Shown: piece after piece, positions 29,101-38,274 of the stretch | How positions within the stretch are numbered: position 1 is the first letter of the stretch | Layout of the letters: each line of letters starts with the position of its first letter | The notes under the pieces: generated by a model | Databases searched by the model: none | Told to the model about the DNA's origin: nothing | The model's input: only the letters and a program-made list of their open reading frames with translations | Source: Thiomicrorhabdus sp. | GTDB taxonomy: Bacteria > Pseudomonadota > Gammaproteobacteria > Thiomicrospirales > Thiomicrospiraceae | Assembly: GCF_963677875.1 (NCBI RefSeq) | Contig: NZ_OY782566.1 | Location: 1-64,000 of the forward strand | DNA: 64,000 nucleotides | Direction of reading: 5' to 3' | Translations under genes and position numbers: made by a program

Positions 29101-29431
29101 CGACTTCAAACTGAACCGTCACCACCCCGAAGTCGTTGGCGGCATAGCCGAAAGTATGATCCACGCCGGGCAAAGCCCCCATGATGGTTTCCAGCGGTTT
29201 CACCACCATATTCTCGACTTCTTCCGGCGTTGCACCACCTTTAGGCACAATGATATTTGCGGCAGGAACCACAATCTGCGGGTTATATTCGCGTGGCGTA
29301 ATCAAGTAAGCCATGATCCCGGCCAAAGTAATCGCCAGCATGATCATCATGGTAATTTTTGAATGGATAAACGCCTTGGCCAATTTCCCGGCAACATTCA
29401 ATTCCGATTTTGGCGTTGCATTCTCAGACAT
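26102..29431 (-). CDS. RND-family efflux transporter (AcrB-like)
   Basis: A 1109-residue inner-membrane proton antiporter of the RND superfamily. Twelve transmembrane segments fall in the usual 1+5 / 1+5 pattern, with the first at residues 31-48 and a block near 350-530 containing FALILSLGLLVDAAIVVIENI, the proton-relay region. Two large periplasmic loops lie between. GGATPEEVENMVVKPLE and similar pieces match the hydrophobe/amphiphile and metal exporter subgroups; I cannot assign the substrate. It starts 3 bp after the adaptor stop. Slightly longer than AcrB (1049 aa). Confidence 0.93.
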   Translation of the reverse strand: MSENATPKSELNVAGKLAKAFIHSKITMMIMLAITLAGIMAYLITPREYNPQIVVPAANIIVPKGGATPEEVENMVVKPLETIMGALPGVDHTFGYAANDFGVVTVQFEVGQNQVDSLVKVYNQLMQNLDKMPPDTQQPLVKPINVDDVPIMTLAITSKELSGYDLRDVSLKLVENLRNIPGVSFTDVVGGKERAINVWLDARKIALTGLSLDEISEMLLGNNVSVPVGTMVNNNQNHLIRVNGYLGNAQEVGNIIIGMDQGSPIYLKDIATITDGPKESDAYTRIGFGPNSTMVHKGEQAAVTIALAKKPGTNAVDVANAVLDKLEMLKKSVLPSNVDVVVTRNDGEKANAAVNLLMEHLGIAVGSVIIILVLFLGWREASIVTLTVPLILFVVLFVGLIADQTINRITLFALILSLGLLVDAAIVVIENIHRHIHDGFDPEKFDEVLIRATNEIGNPTNVATIAVILAFIPMLFVTGMMGPFMAPIPFNVPVAMIASLVVAYILVPYAAYRFLGKKAIKEMQHRESIHAHHVEKEDWMQKLYVKAINPLIESRTKRNLFLFVVLGALIAAMIQPALQFVRGDGMNNPLHPAGVEVKMLPYDNTSTFLVQVDMPEGSALEATDRVVRHVGDLLSKTPFVTDYSVYLGDHAPIDFAALVRGDLIKEGSNFAQIRVNLVNKHQRSVSSHEIVNRFNESLAKVRKDFPQANVKLYETPPGPPVTTQIMAELYGPDYDKLRAAAIEMREKFGEVYGLINIDDSVTDDQVSYEINIDRDQANLLGVAPAQVSKMLRDYINGYELGYMHLDNVREPVNIIVRLPRSDRTTPEQLLALRIQSRSGSAVPLSAVAKIDRSTHAKPIVMRDQHRMVMIGGELLKSSPVYAVLSLDKMLDQVTLPETGVTFHTANLGFVEAQPHDVMEYTLLWGGEMRLTLDVFRDMGSAFIVALVFIYLILVGYYKSFMMPVIVMGAIPLTMIGVFPGHWLTGQAFTATSMIGVIALAGIVVRNSLLLIDFILEYRAEGKSLKEAVIEAGKVRFRPILLTALAIMFGSMIMITDPVFGGLAVSLIFGTLSSTVLTLLVIPLLYYIWQWHGGVKQQEALARKAAQAEA

Positions 29432-29434
29432 AGT

Positions 29435-30532
29435 TTAAGCCCCTTCCGCTTTAGAACCGGCGGAGATCACGTCAACCTGATCACCGTTCAACATGCTTTG
29501 GTTGTTATCGACGACGATCTGCTCACCCAGAGCCAGCCCGGCCTGGACTTCGACCATATCCCCTGTCGACATTCCGGTGCGGACCATATGAAAGAAGGCA
29601 TGACCGTCTTCCACCACAAATACACCTTCAATACCGGCACGCATCACAATTGCCGACTTGGGAATCATCATCGCCTGGCGGACACCACGCGTGAAACTGA
29701 CGCGCGCGAAAGTCCCGCTGTTTACATTATTAATATCAGGTAGACTCAATTTAACCGTATGCGTACGTGTTTTAGGGTTCGCGGAACTTACCAAAGTATA
29801 GATCGTACCAACCAAAGGCTTATTCTGGCCATCAATCATCACTTCTGCTTCATCGCCCTGACGCAGAACGGCGTACAGATCAGCAGCCACTTCCGTCTGA
29901 ACACTCAAAGATTTCAGGTTTTCAATTACGACGATCGGATTACCCGGAGCTGCCAAATCACCGGCAGCAGCCATTTTTTCGACCACCACACCATCAAACG
30001 GAGCGGTCACATTAGCGTATTTCAGCTGCGATTCCGCTTGTCTCAAACCGGAACGCGCCGCCGCCAGGTTTTCCTGAGCCACACTGTATTGCAGGCGAAT
30101 TTTGTCGTACTGCTGCTTGGAAACCGAATCGTCTTCATACAACTTGGTAAAACGGTCATAGTCCAGTTTTGCATCCGTCAAAGCGGCTTTAGCCTGTTGA
30201 TAAGCCGAGTTCGCCTGAGAAATCTGACTGCGAATATCCGCCGAGTCGATCGAGAACAATAACTGGCCGCGCTTCACTGTCTGCCCGACCTTAACATTCG
30301 AGTTCTTAATATAGCCCATCAAACGCGAAGCGATGCGCGCTCTCTGATCCGGCACCACGGCTCCGGGAACTACGGTATTCATCGGGACTTCACCCAGGCT
30401 GACCGTTGCGACATGCGCTGCAATGGTCTGCACCGCTTCCTGCGGGGCAACCGGCGCTTCCTGTTGACAGGCCGTCAATCCCAAAGCCGCGACCAGAGCC
30501 GAAACGGCAAATAATTTACGTGTCTGTTTCAT
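29435..30532 (-). CDS. RND periplasmic adaptor lipoprotein
   Basis: Membrane fusion protein, 365 residues, with a lipoprotein signal ending LGLTACQQ. A lipoyl half (IKNSNVKVGQTVKRGQLLFSID), a helical hairpin (about 95-165), the second half with ANVTAPFDGVVVEKMAAAGD, and a C-terminal barrel follow. It links the RND pump to the TolC-type channel encoded upstream. The order tolC-adaptor-pump with short spacers shows one operon. Confidence 0.92.
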   Translation of the reverse strand: MKQTRKLFAVSALVAALGLTACQQEAPVAPQEAVQTIAAHVATVSLGEVPMNTVVPGAVVPDQRARIASRLMGYIKNSNVKVGQTVKRGQLLFSIDSADIRSQISQANSAYQQAKAALTDAKLDYDRFTKLYEDDSVSKQQYDKIRLQYSVAQENLAAARSGLRQAESQLKYANVTAPFDGVVVEKMAAAGDLAAPGNPIVVIENLKSLSVQTEVAADLYAVLRQGDEAEVMIDGQNKPLVGTIYTLVSSANPKTRTHTVKLSLPDINNVNSGTFARVSFTRGVRQAMMIPKSAIVMRAGIEGVFVVEDGHAFFHMVRTGMSTGDMVEVQAGLALGEQIVVDNNQSMLNGDQVDVISAGSKAEGA

Positions 30533-30555
30533 TTCAAAAACCTCAATTCAATTCG

Positions 30556-31950
30556 TTACAGTAATTTGATATCCATGGTTCCACTGGCCAGACGCAATTT
30601 CGCTTTGAACACATTCACGTCATAATTTGCCGAAACCAGATCGGCGCGCGCCTTATCCAATTGCGTTTGAGCGCCCAGAACTTCGGTCATGGTCGACACG
30701 CCGTTTTCGTAACGACGCATGACCAGTTCCAGCGCTTCTTCTGCCTGCTGAACCGCCAACTCGTTGGATTGAACCTGCTTCTGTGCGATCTGCATTTTGC
30801 GCCAGGCCGTCAACAGATCCAGACGGACTTTATTTTCTGCCGAACGCACAGCGGCTTTCTTCTGCTCTGCAGAAGCATTGGCCATATCGATTGCACCGGC
30901 AGTGACGCCAAAGTCGGTAATTTTCCACGAAACCACACCGGCAACCGTATAAGAACTACTATCGAAACCGGGCGTTTCGCTGTTCCAGTCCTGACGAAGC
31001 ATTACATTGAAATGCGGGTATTTATCGGCGCGAGCCGCATTAATCGCAAAACCGGACGACGTCGCTTCTCTGCGCTTGGCTTCCAACTCTGGATTACCGC
31101 TCATCGCTAAGGCCAAAAGCCCGTCGACCGAATCCTGAGGCAGTTGCAAATCCATGCGTTCAGCGACGTCCAACTCAGCAGAAGCGTCCATGTTCATCAG
31201 CATACGCAGACTGTCCAATGCGATCTGCTCCTGCCCCTGCGCCTTCATCAAAGCCACTTCCGCAGCGGACTGGTGAACTTCGGCACTCAATAACTCCGAG
31301 CGAACCACCACGCCCTGCTCAACCAGATTACGCGTCGTTTTAACAAAAGAGTCCGCCGTTTTCTTTGCCTGCTCAGCAACCTTGATATAGGAACGCGCCG
31401 CATGCACAGCCTCATAAGCCTGATAAACGTTATAGGTCAAATACTGCTGAACCGCTGCGTCGCCTTGCTGGGCCGCATCGATCATCGCCGCCGCTTGATC
31501 TTCGTAACTCTTGATTCTGCCACCGTTCCAGATTGGAATCAGCATTTCGATGCGGGTATTGAAATCGGTGTGAGCATCCGGGTAGTTCAAGCCTCTCGGC
31601 TCATAAGAAAAGTTGCCGTTGTTCAATTCGGTCATGGCACCGCCGTCAACACCAAAATCAGCAAAAGCTGCCTGACGCTGTTGAAGTTTCATCCCAAACA
31701 CATTCAGAGGATTATCCGAATTAGTTCCGGTAATCGACAGATTTAACTGCGGGTAGCGGCTTGCTTCCGCCTGCTGTAAGGCAGATTCCGCCTGCTGAAT
31801 ACGCGATGAACTCACATCCATTTCCGGATTTTTATGCAGCGCATCCTCTACGCACATTTTAAAGTCATAGGTCTGGGCGTACGCCGACCATGGTAGCAAA
31901 GCCGAAAGCATCAACCCCCCAGCCTTTAATAACGAATACTTCTGCTTCAT
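30556..31950 (-). CDS. TolC-family outer membrane channel
   Basis: 464-residue outer membrane efflux protein with a signal peptide (LSALLPWSAYAQ) and two OEP repeats; conserved pieces are DALHKNPEMDVSSSRIQQAE, NLVEQGVVVRSELLSAEV, SGNPELEAKRRE and RYENGVSTMTEVLGAQTQLDKA. Start 31950 is chosen because GGAGG lies about seven bases upstream; the in-frame ATG at 32013 would add 21 residues before the signal peptide. First gene of the RND operon. Confidence 0.92.
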   Translation of the reverse strand: MKQKYSLLKAGGLMLSALLPWSAYAQTYDFKMCVEDALHKNPEMDVSSSRIQQAESALQQAEASRYPQLNLSITGTNSDNPLNVFGMKLQQRQAAFADFGVDGGAMTELNNGNFSYEPRGLNYPDAHTDFNTRIEMLIPIWNGGRIKSYEDQAAAMIDAAQQGDAAVQQYLTYNVYQAYEAVHAARSYIKVAEQAKKTADSFVKTTRNLVEQGVVVRSELLSAEVHQSAAEVALMKAQGQEQIALDSLRMLMNMDASAELDVAERMDLQLPQDSVDGLLALAMSGNPELEAKRREATSSGFAINAARADKYPHFNVMLRQDWNSETPGFDSSSYTVAGVVSWKITDFGVTAGAIDMANASAEQKKAAVRSAENKVRLDLLTAWRKMQIAQKQVQSNELAVQQAEEALELVMRRYENGVSTMTEVLGAQTQLDKARADLVSANYDVNVFKAKLRLASGTMDIKLL

Positions 31951-32174
31951 TTTGCCTCCGAGCAAAGTCCTTTTTCCGGCGACCCGATGTACCGCCATTC
32001 TTTCCGGTTTCAAATTCAGGCATTCTCAACAAAACTTAAAAATACCTTTACGGCTTCCGATAACAAAAAAGGATGTTAAAACACCCTTTTTCCTCTCGCG
32101 AAAGCCACTCAATCTCCCGTAAAATCTGCTTTCTAACCTTAGCGATTCTACGAATATAACTCAAGCTTATTAAC

Positions 32175-32204
32175 ATATAAGAATTTTCTTATATTATAGT
32201 GACT
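32175..32204 (-). promoter_or_regulatory. RND operon promoter with palindrome at start site
   Basis: On the minus strand TATAAT (32198-32193) is preceded at 16 bp by TTTACT. Immediately downstream, overlapping the expected start of transcription, lies a dyad with perfect 9-bp arms ATATAAGAA-tt-TTCTTATAT (32175-32194). This is a typical repressor position. No regulator gene lies next to it. AT-rich dyads of this kind are used by ArsR-family sensors among others; the family is not determined. Confidence 0.55.
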
Positions 32205-32240
32205 TCAAAAGCCAAGTAAACCCAAACAAATTAGAAAAAT

Positions 32241-32867
32241 CTAATATATAGACAGAATGACCTTTTTGAGCCACACCAGCTCTCCATGAAAAAAGTGACT
32301 CGCCCCCGCTCTCCAATACAGATCAGCACACTGCCCCGGCTTTGTCACCCAGCTCAACACTTCTTCTGATTCAACCACCTCATCCCGGCCTCCCTGAATA
32401 CAGCTCCACGGAACATCCACTTTATCCAAAGCCGAAAAATCATACAAACCGATCGGCGGTGCGACCGTGCAAATACGATTCGCGCCGGTTTGCGGCAACG
32501 CACGCAAAGATACATAACTGCCGAAAGAAAATCCGGCCAGAATCACTTCTTCGACAGTATGTCGGGAGCGGACCCAATCCAGCACACTCAGCAAATCATC
32601 CGTCTCGCCGACACCTTCATCATATTCGCCGTCACTTTGACCGACACCTCTGAAGTTATAAGCCACGGTTGCATACCCCAAGCTCTGAAAGGCACGCTCC
32701 ATGGTCGTCACCACCTTATTATTCATGGTACCGCCGAACAATGGATGCGGATGACTCAACACCACCAGACGAATAACCGTCGATGCATCAAGCTCCGAAA
32801 GGTTATGCCGCGCTTCCAACCGGCCGCAAACACCTTTAATAAGAGTCGTTTGTCGATTTTTTTTCAA
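32241..32867 (-). CDS. Alpha/beta hydrolase
   Basis: 208-residue serine hydrolase-fold protein. It shows HPHPLFGGTMNNKVV (oxyanion region), NFRGVGQSDGEYDEG, the nucleophile elbow GFSFGS and a likely catalytic His in GASHFFHGEL near the C-terminus. This matches the short dienelactone-hydrolase-like/KANL3-Tex30-like proteins common in proteobacteria. Substrate unknown. It is a single gene divergent from pdxB. Confidence 0.82.
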   Translation of the reverse strand: MKKNRQTTLIKGVCGRLEARHNLSELDASTVIRLVVLSHPHPLFGGTMNNKVVTTMERAFQSLGYATVAYNFRGVGQSDGEYDEGVGETDDLLSVLDWVRSRHTVEEVILAGFSFGSYVSLRALPQTGANRICTVAPPIGLYDFSALDKVDVPWSCIQGGRDEVVESEEVLSWVTKPGQCADLYWRAGASHFFHGELVWLKKVILSIY

Positions 32868-33014
32868 CTTTAAATCCTTTATTATTGATGCAAATCAAAA
32901 AGCGTTCTGCGACCCCCAAAAGCGGAGTGACATCCGTCTTCTTGCAAAACGGCAAAACAGCTTGAGACAAATAACCATCACCAATAAGCCATCTATACTT
33001 TTAAGAGCCTGCGC

Positions 33015-34151
33015 ATGCCAATCAGACAAATTATTATTGACGACGCCGTCCCCTATGCTGCCGAGATGTTCGGTCACCTGGGGGAAGTCGTCCTTCTCCC
33101 GGGAAAACAGATTACCCCTTCCGATGTACGCAATGCCGATGCATTGATCGTTCGTTCACGAACTCAGGTCAACCGTACACTATTGGAAAACAGCCGTGTA
33201 CGATTTGTCGGCAGCACCGTCGTCGGTCTGGATCACATCGATCAAACCTATCTCCAGCAAGGCGGAATCCGTTTTTACTCTGCCCAGGGATGCAATGCCA
33301 ACTCAGTCGCAGAATATATTATCCACATCCTGTTTGAACTGGCCGAACAACACGGCTTTGATTTGCAGAGTAAAACCCTCGGGATCATCGGCGTCGGCAA
33401 TGTCGGTGGGCGCCTGTACAGCAAAGCGCAAACTTTGGGCATCCGCTGCCTGCTCAACGACCCTCCAAGAGAAAAGAATCCTGAAGATAACGAGCTGAGT
33501 TTCGTCGACTTGGATCATTGTCTGACGGCGGACATCATTACCGTTCACACACCTTTAAATATGGATGGCCCGGATCGCACCTTCGATTTGATTGACGCCC
33601 GGCGGGTCGGCAGGCTTTCGCCCCGGCAGATTCTTATCAATGCCGCTCGCGGCGGCATCATTAACGAAACCGCCTGGGCAAAACAGCCGTTACTCGCCAA
33701 AATCATCGATTGCTGGGAAAACGAACCCAATATAAATGAGACCCTGTACCGGAGTGCCGATCTGGCAACTCCACATATTGCCGGTCACTCTTTGGAGGCC
33801 AAAGTTGCTGGAGGCGAAATGGTTTACCGTCAGCTGTGCGAATACTGGCAGATCGAACCCGAAACTCACTGGCAAGACAAGCTCCCGCCGGATCCGCAAC
33901 CAATCTTGATCGATTCTGAGCAAAAAAGCGATCAGGCACGCCTGAATCAGCTATTTAAAAGTGTTTACGATCCTTATTGTGACGATGCGGCAATACGCCA
34001 TGTACAGATCAAGCAGGTTCATCAGGCCTACGAAGATTACCGGCGCAATTACCCGCTACGGAGGGAATGGCATCGCCATCAAGTGAAAAACCCTCAAAAA
34101 CCAGCGTTCTCTAAATTATTAAAATCCCTAAACTTTATCACGGAGAGCTGA
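33015..34151 (+). CDS. pdxB: Erythronate-4-phosphate dehydrogenase
   Basis: D-2-hydroxyacid dehydrogenase family enzyme of the DXP-dependent vitamin B6 pathway, oxidising 4-phosphoerythronate. 378 residues. It has the Rossmann motif GIIGVGNVGG, the PdxB-type stretch DPPREKNPEDNELSFVDLD, the substrate Arg in NAARGGIINE, the Glu in CWENEPNI and the catalytic His in ATPHIAGHSLEAK. The C-terminal extension is that of PdxB and not of simple hydroxyacid dehydrogenases. Confidence 0.92.
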   Translation: MPIRQIIIDDAVPYAAEMFGHLGEVVLLPGKQITPSDVRNADALIVRSRTQVNRTLLENSRVRFVGSTVVGLDHIDQTYLQQGGIRFYSAQGCNANSVAEYIIHILFELAEQHGFDLQSKTLGIIGVGNVGGRLYSKAQTLGIRCLLNDPPREKNPEDNELSFVDLDHCLTADIITVHTPLNMDGPDRTFDLIDARRVGRLSPRQILINAARGGIINETAWAKQPLLAKIIDCWENEPNINETLYRSADLATPHIAGHSLEAKVAGGEMVYRQLCEYWQIEPETHWQDKLPPDPQPILIDSEQKSDQARLNQLFKSVYDPYCDDAAIRHVQIKQVHQAYEDYRRNYPLRREWHRHQVKNPQKPAFSKLLKSLNFITES

Positions 34152-34303
34152 AACAGCGCAAAACGTATAAGAATCCCTTAATAAAATTATATTATTTACC
34201 CCACAAAAAATTTAGGTTTGAATTTATGGCCATAACCAGTAATCTAGCACCTGAAATGTTTTGAGCCACTCAACAAAATTCAAAATCTCAAGGGAGAGCA
34301 TTA

Positions 34304-34872
34304 TGAAATTAATCAACCTATTTAAAGCTGCTGTTTTGGCTGCTTCTGTTGCAACTCTTTCCGGTTGCGGCACGATTAACGCAGCTTCAAACCTAGAAGA
34401 CGGCGCTTGGGGGACATTCAACCAAGTTTGGGATAAATGGGTAGACAGTGAAGGTGACATTGCCGACGCCACCATGTGGGAAGTCAAAGTCGACGAAGGC
34501 GTTGCATTGGAAGATGTTATTGACGCGATCAATGCTGTCGGTATCAACCGCAACCTTAAAAACGTTGGTGAACTTCCTCTTTCCGAAGAGCTTAAAGCTC
34601 GCGGCATCGATTCTAAAGTCATTCACGTAATGTCTTTCTGTAACCCTGAAACAGCCCGTAAAATGGTTGACTTCTCGCCTGCCATGGGTGGTTTCCTACC
34701 ATGTCGCGTCAACATCATTGAAGAAGAAGATGGACTACACATCTATTCAATGAACATGGACATGGCGATCGAAATGGGTAAAAAAATGCCACCGGCATTG
34801 AAAGAAGCGACCATGCAAGTTCGTGACACCATCTGGGAAATGATGCAAAAAGGTAAAGAAGGCGCGTTCTAA
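34304..34872 (+). CDS. DUF302-domain lipoprotein
   Basis: 189-residue protein with a lipoprotein signal ending VATLSGCGTI. The mature part contains a DUF302-like domain (VKVDEGVALEDVIDAI..., then KVIHVMSFCNPETARKMVDFSPAMGGFLPCRVNI). The Cys of FCNP and the Cys of LPCRV are both kept, as in most family members. Function of the domain is not established. It has its own ribosome site (AAGGGAGAG) and terminator, so it is a single-gene unit beside the FadL-family porin. Expected location is the periplasmic face of a membrane. Confidence 0.82.
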
Positions 34873-34896
34873 TTCACGCTGGGCCCTCACCTTACC

Positions 34897-34923
34897 AAAG
34901 CCGCTGTTAACAGCGGCTTTTTT
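34897..34923 (+). terminator. Intrinsic terminator of the DUF302 gene
   Basis: AAAGCCGCTG-ttaa-CAGCGGCTTT is perfect and is followed by further T residues. Confidence 0.9.
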
Positions 34924-35164
34924 ATATCGAAAAAGAAAAAACGGGCACAAATTCCTTAAAAAACGTTTCGCCAAACAAGGCGGATAAGCCTTTCTACTAA
35001 GCCTTTGCAGCGCTTTGGCATCCGGTCATTAAAAAATCAGATGCACTAATGGGGCATTAATAAATTTTAATTACTCAAAAGCGGCAAAATCCTGCATAGT
35101 TACACATGAAATCACACAGACCGCAGAATCTGTGCAAATAACTTCACAAGAGAGAGTCAGACTC

Positions 35165-36529
35165 ATGAGAAAAACCAAAATAGCACTAGCATTGTCCTTT
35201 GCTGCTGCCGGCGTTTTTTCAACCAGCGCCATGGCAACCAACGGGACAAACATGATCGCCGTCGGCGCTCAATCGGCTGCAACGGGTGGGACCGGTGTAG
35301 CGGGCTACTTCGGAGCAGAAAACGTTATCATCAACCCGGCTTTGATCGGTAAAGGCGACGGCACGGAATTTACTTTCGGTGGCACACTATTTGCGCCAAA
35401 TGTTAAAACCAAAACAAATGTCATCAGCGCAGCACCTCACGCTTTTAATTATGATTACCCGGATGGATCAGGAACCAGCGGAGCAGATCTGTTTGTTGTA
35501 CCATCGGTTGCCTTCGCAACCCGGATCAATTCCACCATGAGTTTTGGTATCGGGATGTTCGGAACTTCCGGAATGGGGGTAGATTACCGAACCAATGACG
35601 GTCTGTTCAACGGTCAAAGCCAGTTACAGATCATGCGCTTTGTTCCAACTCTGACTTTCAATACCCGCGATCGAAAAATGGCTGTTGGTATCTCTCCAAT
35701 CCTGCAATACGGTGCTTTGGACATTAACTATCGCCTAAATAAAAACATGCTTAACGAACCACCATTCGGTTCTGCGCCTGCAGATGGCAATGAAGCTCAG
35801 TACGGTTCCGGCCTGGCAACTGATTTAGGACTTGGTTACACCATTGGTACCTACTTTGATCTCAACAAACACGTTACCGTCGGATTGGCTTATCAGTCGC
35901 CGATCAGCATGAAATACAACGGACAGCTTTCCGGCGCCTCAGAAGGCTTTAACCTAGATGCAAACTACCCACTGGCGTTTGGAGATGAACTTGAACAGCC
36001 TGCGGAAATCAAAGCGGGTATTTCTTATGCCAGCAAACGCTTTATGGTCAATGCCGACATCAAACAGATTCAATGGGCAGAAGCAGCCGGCTTTAAAGAC
36101 TACGGCTGGGAAAATCAAATGGTTTACGCTGTCGGTATGAAATTTATCGGCAAAAAGAGCTGGATCGGTGTGGGCTATAACTATGGCAAAAACCCTATTC
36201 AGGAACAAGCAACCAGCTCCGATGCGGCACCGACTGCTGCAGAATATCAAGGGGCAGCGACCAATGTGTTTAACAACATTTTCTTCCCGGCAACGGTTGA
36301 AGAGCATTTCACCATTGGCGGTGGCTACAATATCAGCAAAAACGCATCGTTGGAAGGCGCCTTTGTTTATACGCCAAAAGTTAAAACCACAGTGGACGCA
36401 TCAGCCGTTACTAACGGGTTTGTCCATTCCAATATGGGTGGAAGCGGAAGCCCGGCTGCAACAAGCAGCTCATCAACCACTGAGCATTCGCAAATGGGTG
36501 TAACCATGCAAATGAAATACCATTTCTAA
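35165..36529 (+). CDS. FadL/OmpP1/TodX-family outer membrane protein
   Basis: 454-residue beta-barrel transporter of hydrophobic compounds. Signal peptide MRKTKIALALSFAAAGVFSTSAMA, then the family start ATNGTNMIAVGAQSAATGGTGVA and NPALIGKG, the hatch region. The C-terminus ends in MQMKYHF with terminal Phe. Start 35165 fits the AGAGAG-containing site; the frame extends upstream but the signal peptide begins here. It may carry fatty acids or other hydrophobic substrates; the actual substrate cannot be read from the sequence. A 6-bp hairpin (CACAGA/TCTGTG, 35115-35134) lies in its leader. Confidence 0.88.
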   Translation: MRKTKIALALSFAAAGVFSTSAMATNGTNMIAVGAQSAATGGTGVAGYFGAENVIINPALIGKGDGTEFTFGGTLFAPNVKTKTNVISAAPHAFNYDYPDGSGTSGADLFVVPSVAFATRINSTMSFGIGMFGTSGMGVDYRTNDGLFNGQSQLQIMRFVPTLTFNTRDRKMAVGISPILQYGALDINYRLNKNMLNEPPFGSAPADGNEAQYGSGLATDLGLGYTIGTYFDLNKHVTVGLAYQSPISMKYNGQLSGASEGFNLDANYPLAFGDELEQPAEIKAGISYASKRFMVNADIKQIQWAEAAGFKDYGWENQMVYAVGMKFIGKKSWIGVGYNYGKNPIQEQATSSDAAPTAAEYQGAATNVFNNIFFPATVEEHFTIGGGYNISKNASLEGAFVYTPKVKTTVDASAVTNGFVHSNMGGSGSPAATSSSSTTEHSQMGVTMQMKYHF

Positions 36530-36547
36530 TCCGGTATTTACTGCTCC

Positions 36548-36575
36548 AAAAGCCACGCATCCGCGTGGCTTTTTT
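36548..36575 (+). terminator. Intrinsic terminator of the fadL-like gene
   Basis: GCCACGC-atcc-GCGTGGC is followed by T6 and preceded by AAAA. Confidence 0.9.
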
Positions 36576-36699
36576 CGTTTCTGCTGCCGATCAATCTCTC
36601 ACCGGCTTTTTCGCCAAAAAAAATTAATAAAACCCGCATGCCATCCCCTTCCTAGCAGCGTTTTTTTTGTGCATACTATCTACAAAAAGGAGCGACTCT

Positions 36700-37542
36700 A
36701 TGGCCACTATACTGATTGCGGGATGCGGAGACCTTGGCTGTTTATTGGGCCAAAGCCTGTCCAATGACGGACACACGATTTACGGCTTGAGGCGGCATAC
36801 CGACGACTTGCCGGAAAGCATTCATCCGATACAATCGGATCTGTCTCATTCTCTACCGAAACTTCCGGACAGCATTGATTATGTTTTCTATATGGCTTCT
36901 GCCGGAAAATACAAAGATGCAGCCTATTATCAGGCCTATGTTCAGGGAGTGAAAAACACTCTGACCGCTATCGGCGACAAAAACGTTCGCCGCTTCTTTT
37001 TTATCTCCAGCACTTCCGTTTTCGGACAGAGTGACGGTGAACTGGTAAACGAAAACAGTCCAACTAGCGGTAAAAACTTTTCGACCCGACGACTGCTTGA
37101 AGGCGAAGAACTGGTCCTCAACAGTGACCTGCCGGGAACCGTTGTGCGTTTCGGCGGGATTTACGGCCCAGGAAGAACTCACCTGATTGATCTGGTCACC
37201 CAAGGAAAAGCACACTGCATGGAAGATGTCTGGAGCAATCGCATTCACTCAAGCGACTGCGTCGGCATTCTAAAACACCTGATGAAACTGGATATGAAAG
37301 CACCCGAGCAGGTTGATCCGCTCTATATCGGTGTGGACGACCAGCCAACGCTATCCTGTGAAGTATATGACTGGCTGGCGGAGCAACTCAGTGTACCGGA
37401 TGTCGAACACAGCGAACCGACGGAAAACTCCAGAATGATGCGTAGCAACAAACGATTGTCCAACGCCAAAATTCGAGCCACCGGTTATCAGTTCATCTAT
37501 TCGACTTATCAAGACGGTTATCGGGAACTTCTGGAAGCCTAA
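36700..37542 (+). CDS. NAD(P)-binding epimerase/reductase, YeeZ-like
   Basis: 280-residue extended short-chain dehydrogenase-like protein. N-terminal GCGDLGCLLG dinucleotide loop, FYMASAGKY..., a SSTSVFGQ strand and RFGGIYGPGR. The usual Tyr-x3-Lys is not clear, as in YeeZ-type atypical SDRs. Start 36700 follows AAAAAGGAG; the upstream ATG at 36667 does not. The reaction is unknown. It is convergent with fxsA. Confidence 0.8.
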   Translation: MATILIAGCGDLGCLLGQSLSNDGHTIYGLRRHTDDLPESIHPIQSDLSHSLPKLPDSIDYVFYMASAGKYKDAAYYQAYVQGVKNTLTAIGDKNVRRFFFISSTSVFGQSDGELVNENSPTSGKNFSTRRLLEGEELVLNSDLPGTVVRFGGIYGPGRTHLIDLVTQGKAHCMEDVWSNRIHSSDCVGILKHLMKLDMKAPEQVDPLYIGVDDQPTLSCEVYDWLAEQLSVPDVEHSEPTENSRMMRSNKRLSNAKIRATGYQFIYSTYQDGYRELLEA

Positions 37543-37564
37543 AGCGAATCCTGATTTACGGCGT

Positions 37565-38023
37565 CTACTGATCTTTGCGGGTGTCACCGACCTGTCTCGG
37601 CGCCTCCGGTGTTTTTTCATGCCACTCTCCCTCAAAAACCTGATCGTCGGAGCGGTAAGAATATCGACCGGAGACCTGCAATCCTTTAAAACTCTGCCTG
37701 GTCAGATAACGGCGAACCGGAGGAATCAGAAACAGAAAGCCCAATGCATCGGTCACCAACCCCGGAATCAACAGCAAAACACCGCCAAGAAAAATAAACA
37801 CCCCTTCAAAAATCGCTTCCTGAGGCGCTTCCCCCTGCGCCATCATGCTCTGCGCTTTCATCATGACATCCACGCCTTGGCTACGCATCAGATACACACC
37901 CAAAACAGCGGTAAAAACCGTCAGCAAAACGGTCGGCAAAGCACCGATAACCGAGCCAACCTGTATTAGAAAATACAATTCGAGCAACGGAACGGCAATC
38001 AAAAACAGAAAGAAAAGTCGCAT
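37565..38023 (-). CDS. fxsA: FxsA family membrane protein
   Basis: 152-residue integral membrane protein. Family features are LIAVPLLELYFLIQVGSVIG, YLMRSQGVDVMMKAQSMMAQGE and GVLLLIPGLVTDALGFLFLIPPVRR. E. coli FxsA relieves exclusion of phage T7 by the F plasmid when overproduced; its normal job is not known. Four membrane segments are visible. The C-terminal tail is charged. Confidence 0.88.
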   Translation of the reverse strand: MRLFFLFLIAVPLLELYFLIQVGSVIGALPTVLLTVFTAVLGVYLMRSQGVDVMMKAQSMMAQGEAPQEAIFEGVFIFLGGVLLLIPGLVTDALGFLFLIPPVRRYLTRQSFKGLQVSGRYSYRSDDQVFEGEWHEKTPEAPRQVGDTRKDQ

Positions 38024-38274
38024 AATTCGGTCCCTAAAAATACATTCGTAAAAGAAATTCGTTTGCGTAAAAAAACACTAAAAGCACCAATTCGGCATGC
38101 AAAGGACAAACACCTTCCGAAAAAAGCCGGAAAGTCTGTTCCAATCAAGGCATTACAGATGAAAATGCTCCGTAAAGCGTATAGAATGATGAATCCATTT
38201 CGGCAAAATCAACGTAATACTTAATAGTCATTTGATCATCAGTTTTCAAGTACTATTCGAGAAAGGAATTCTAA

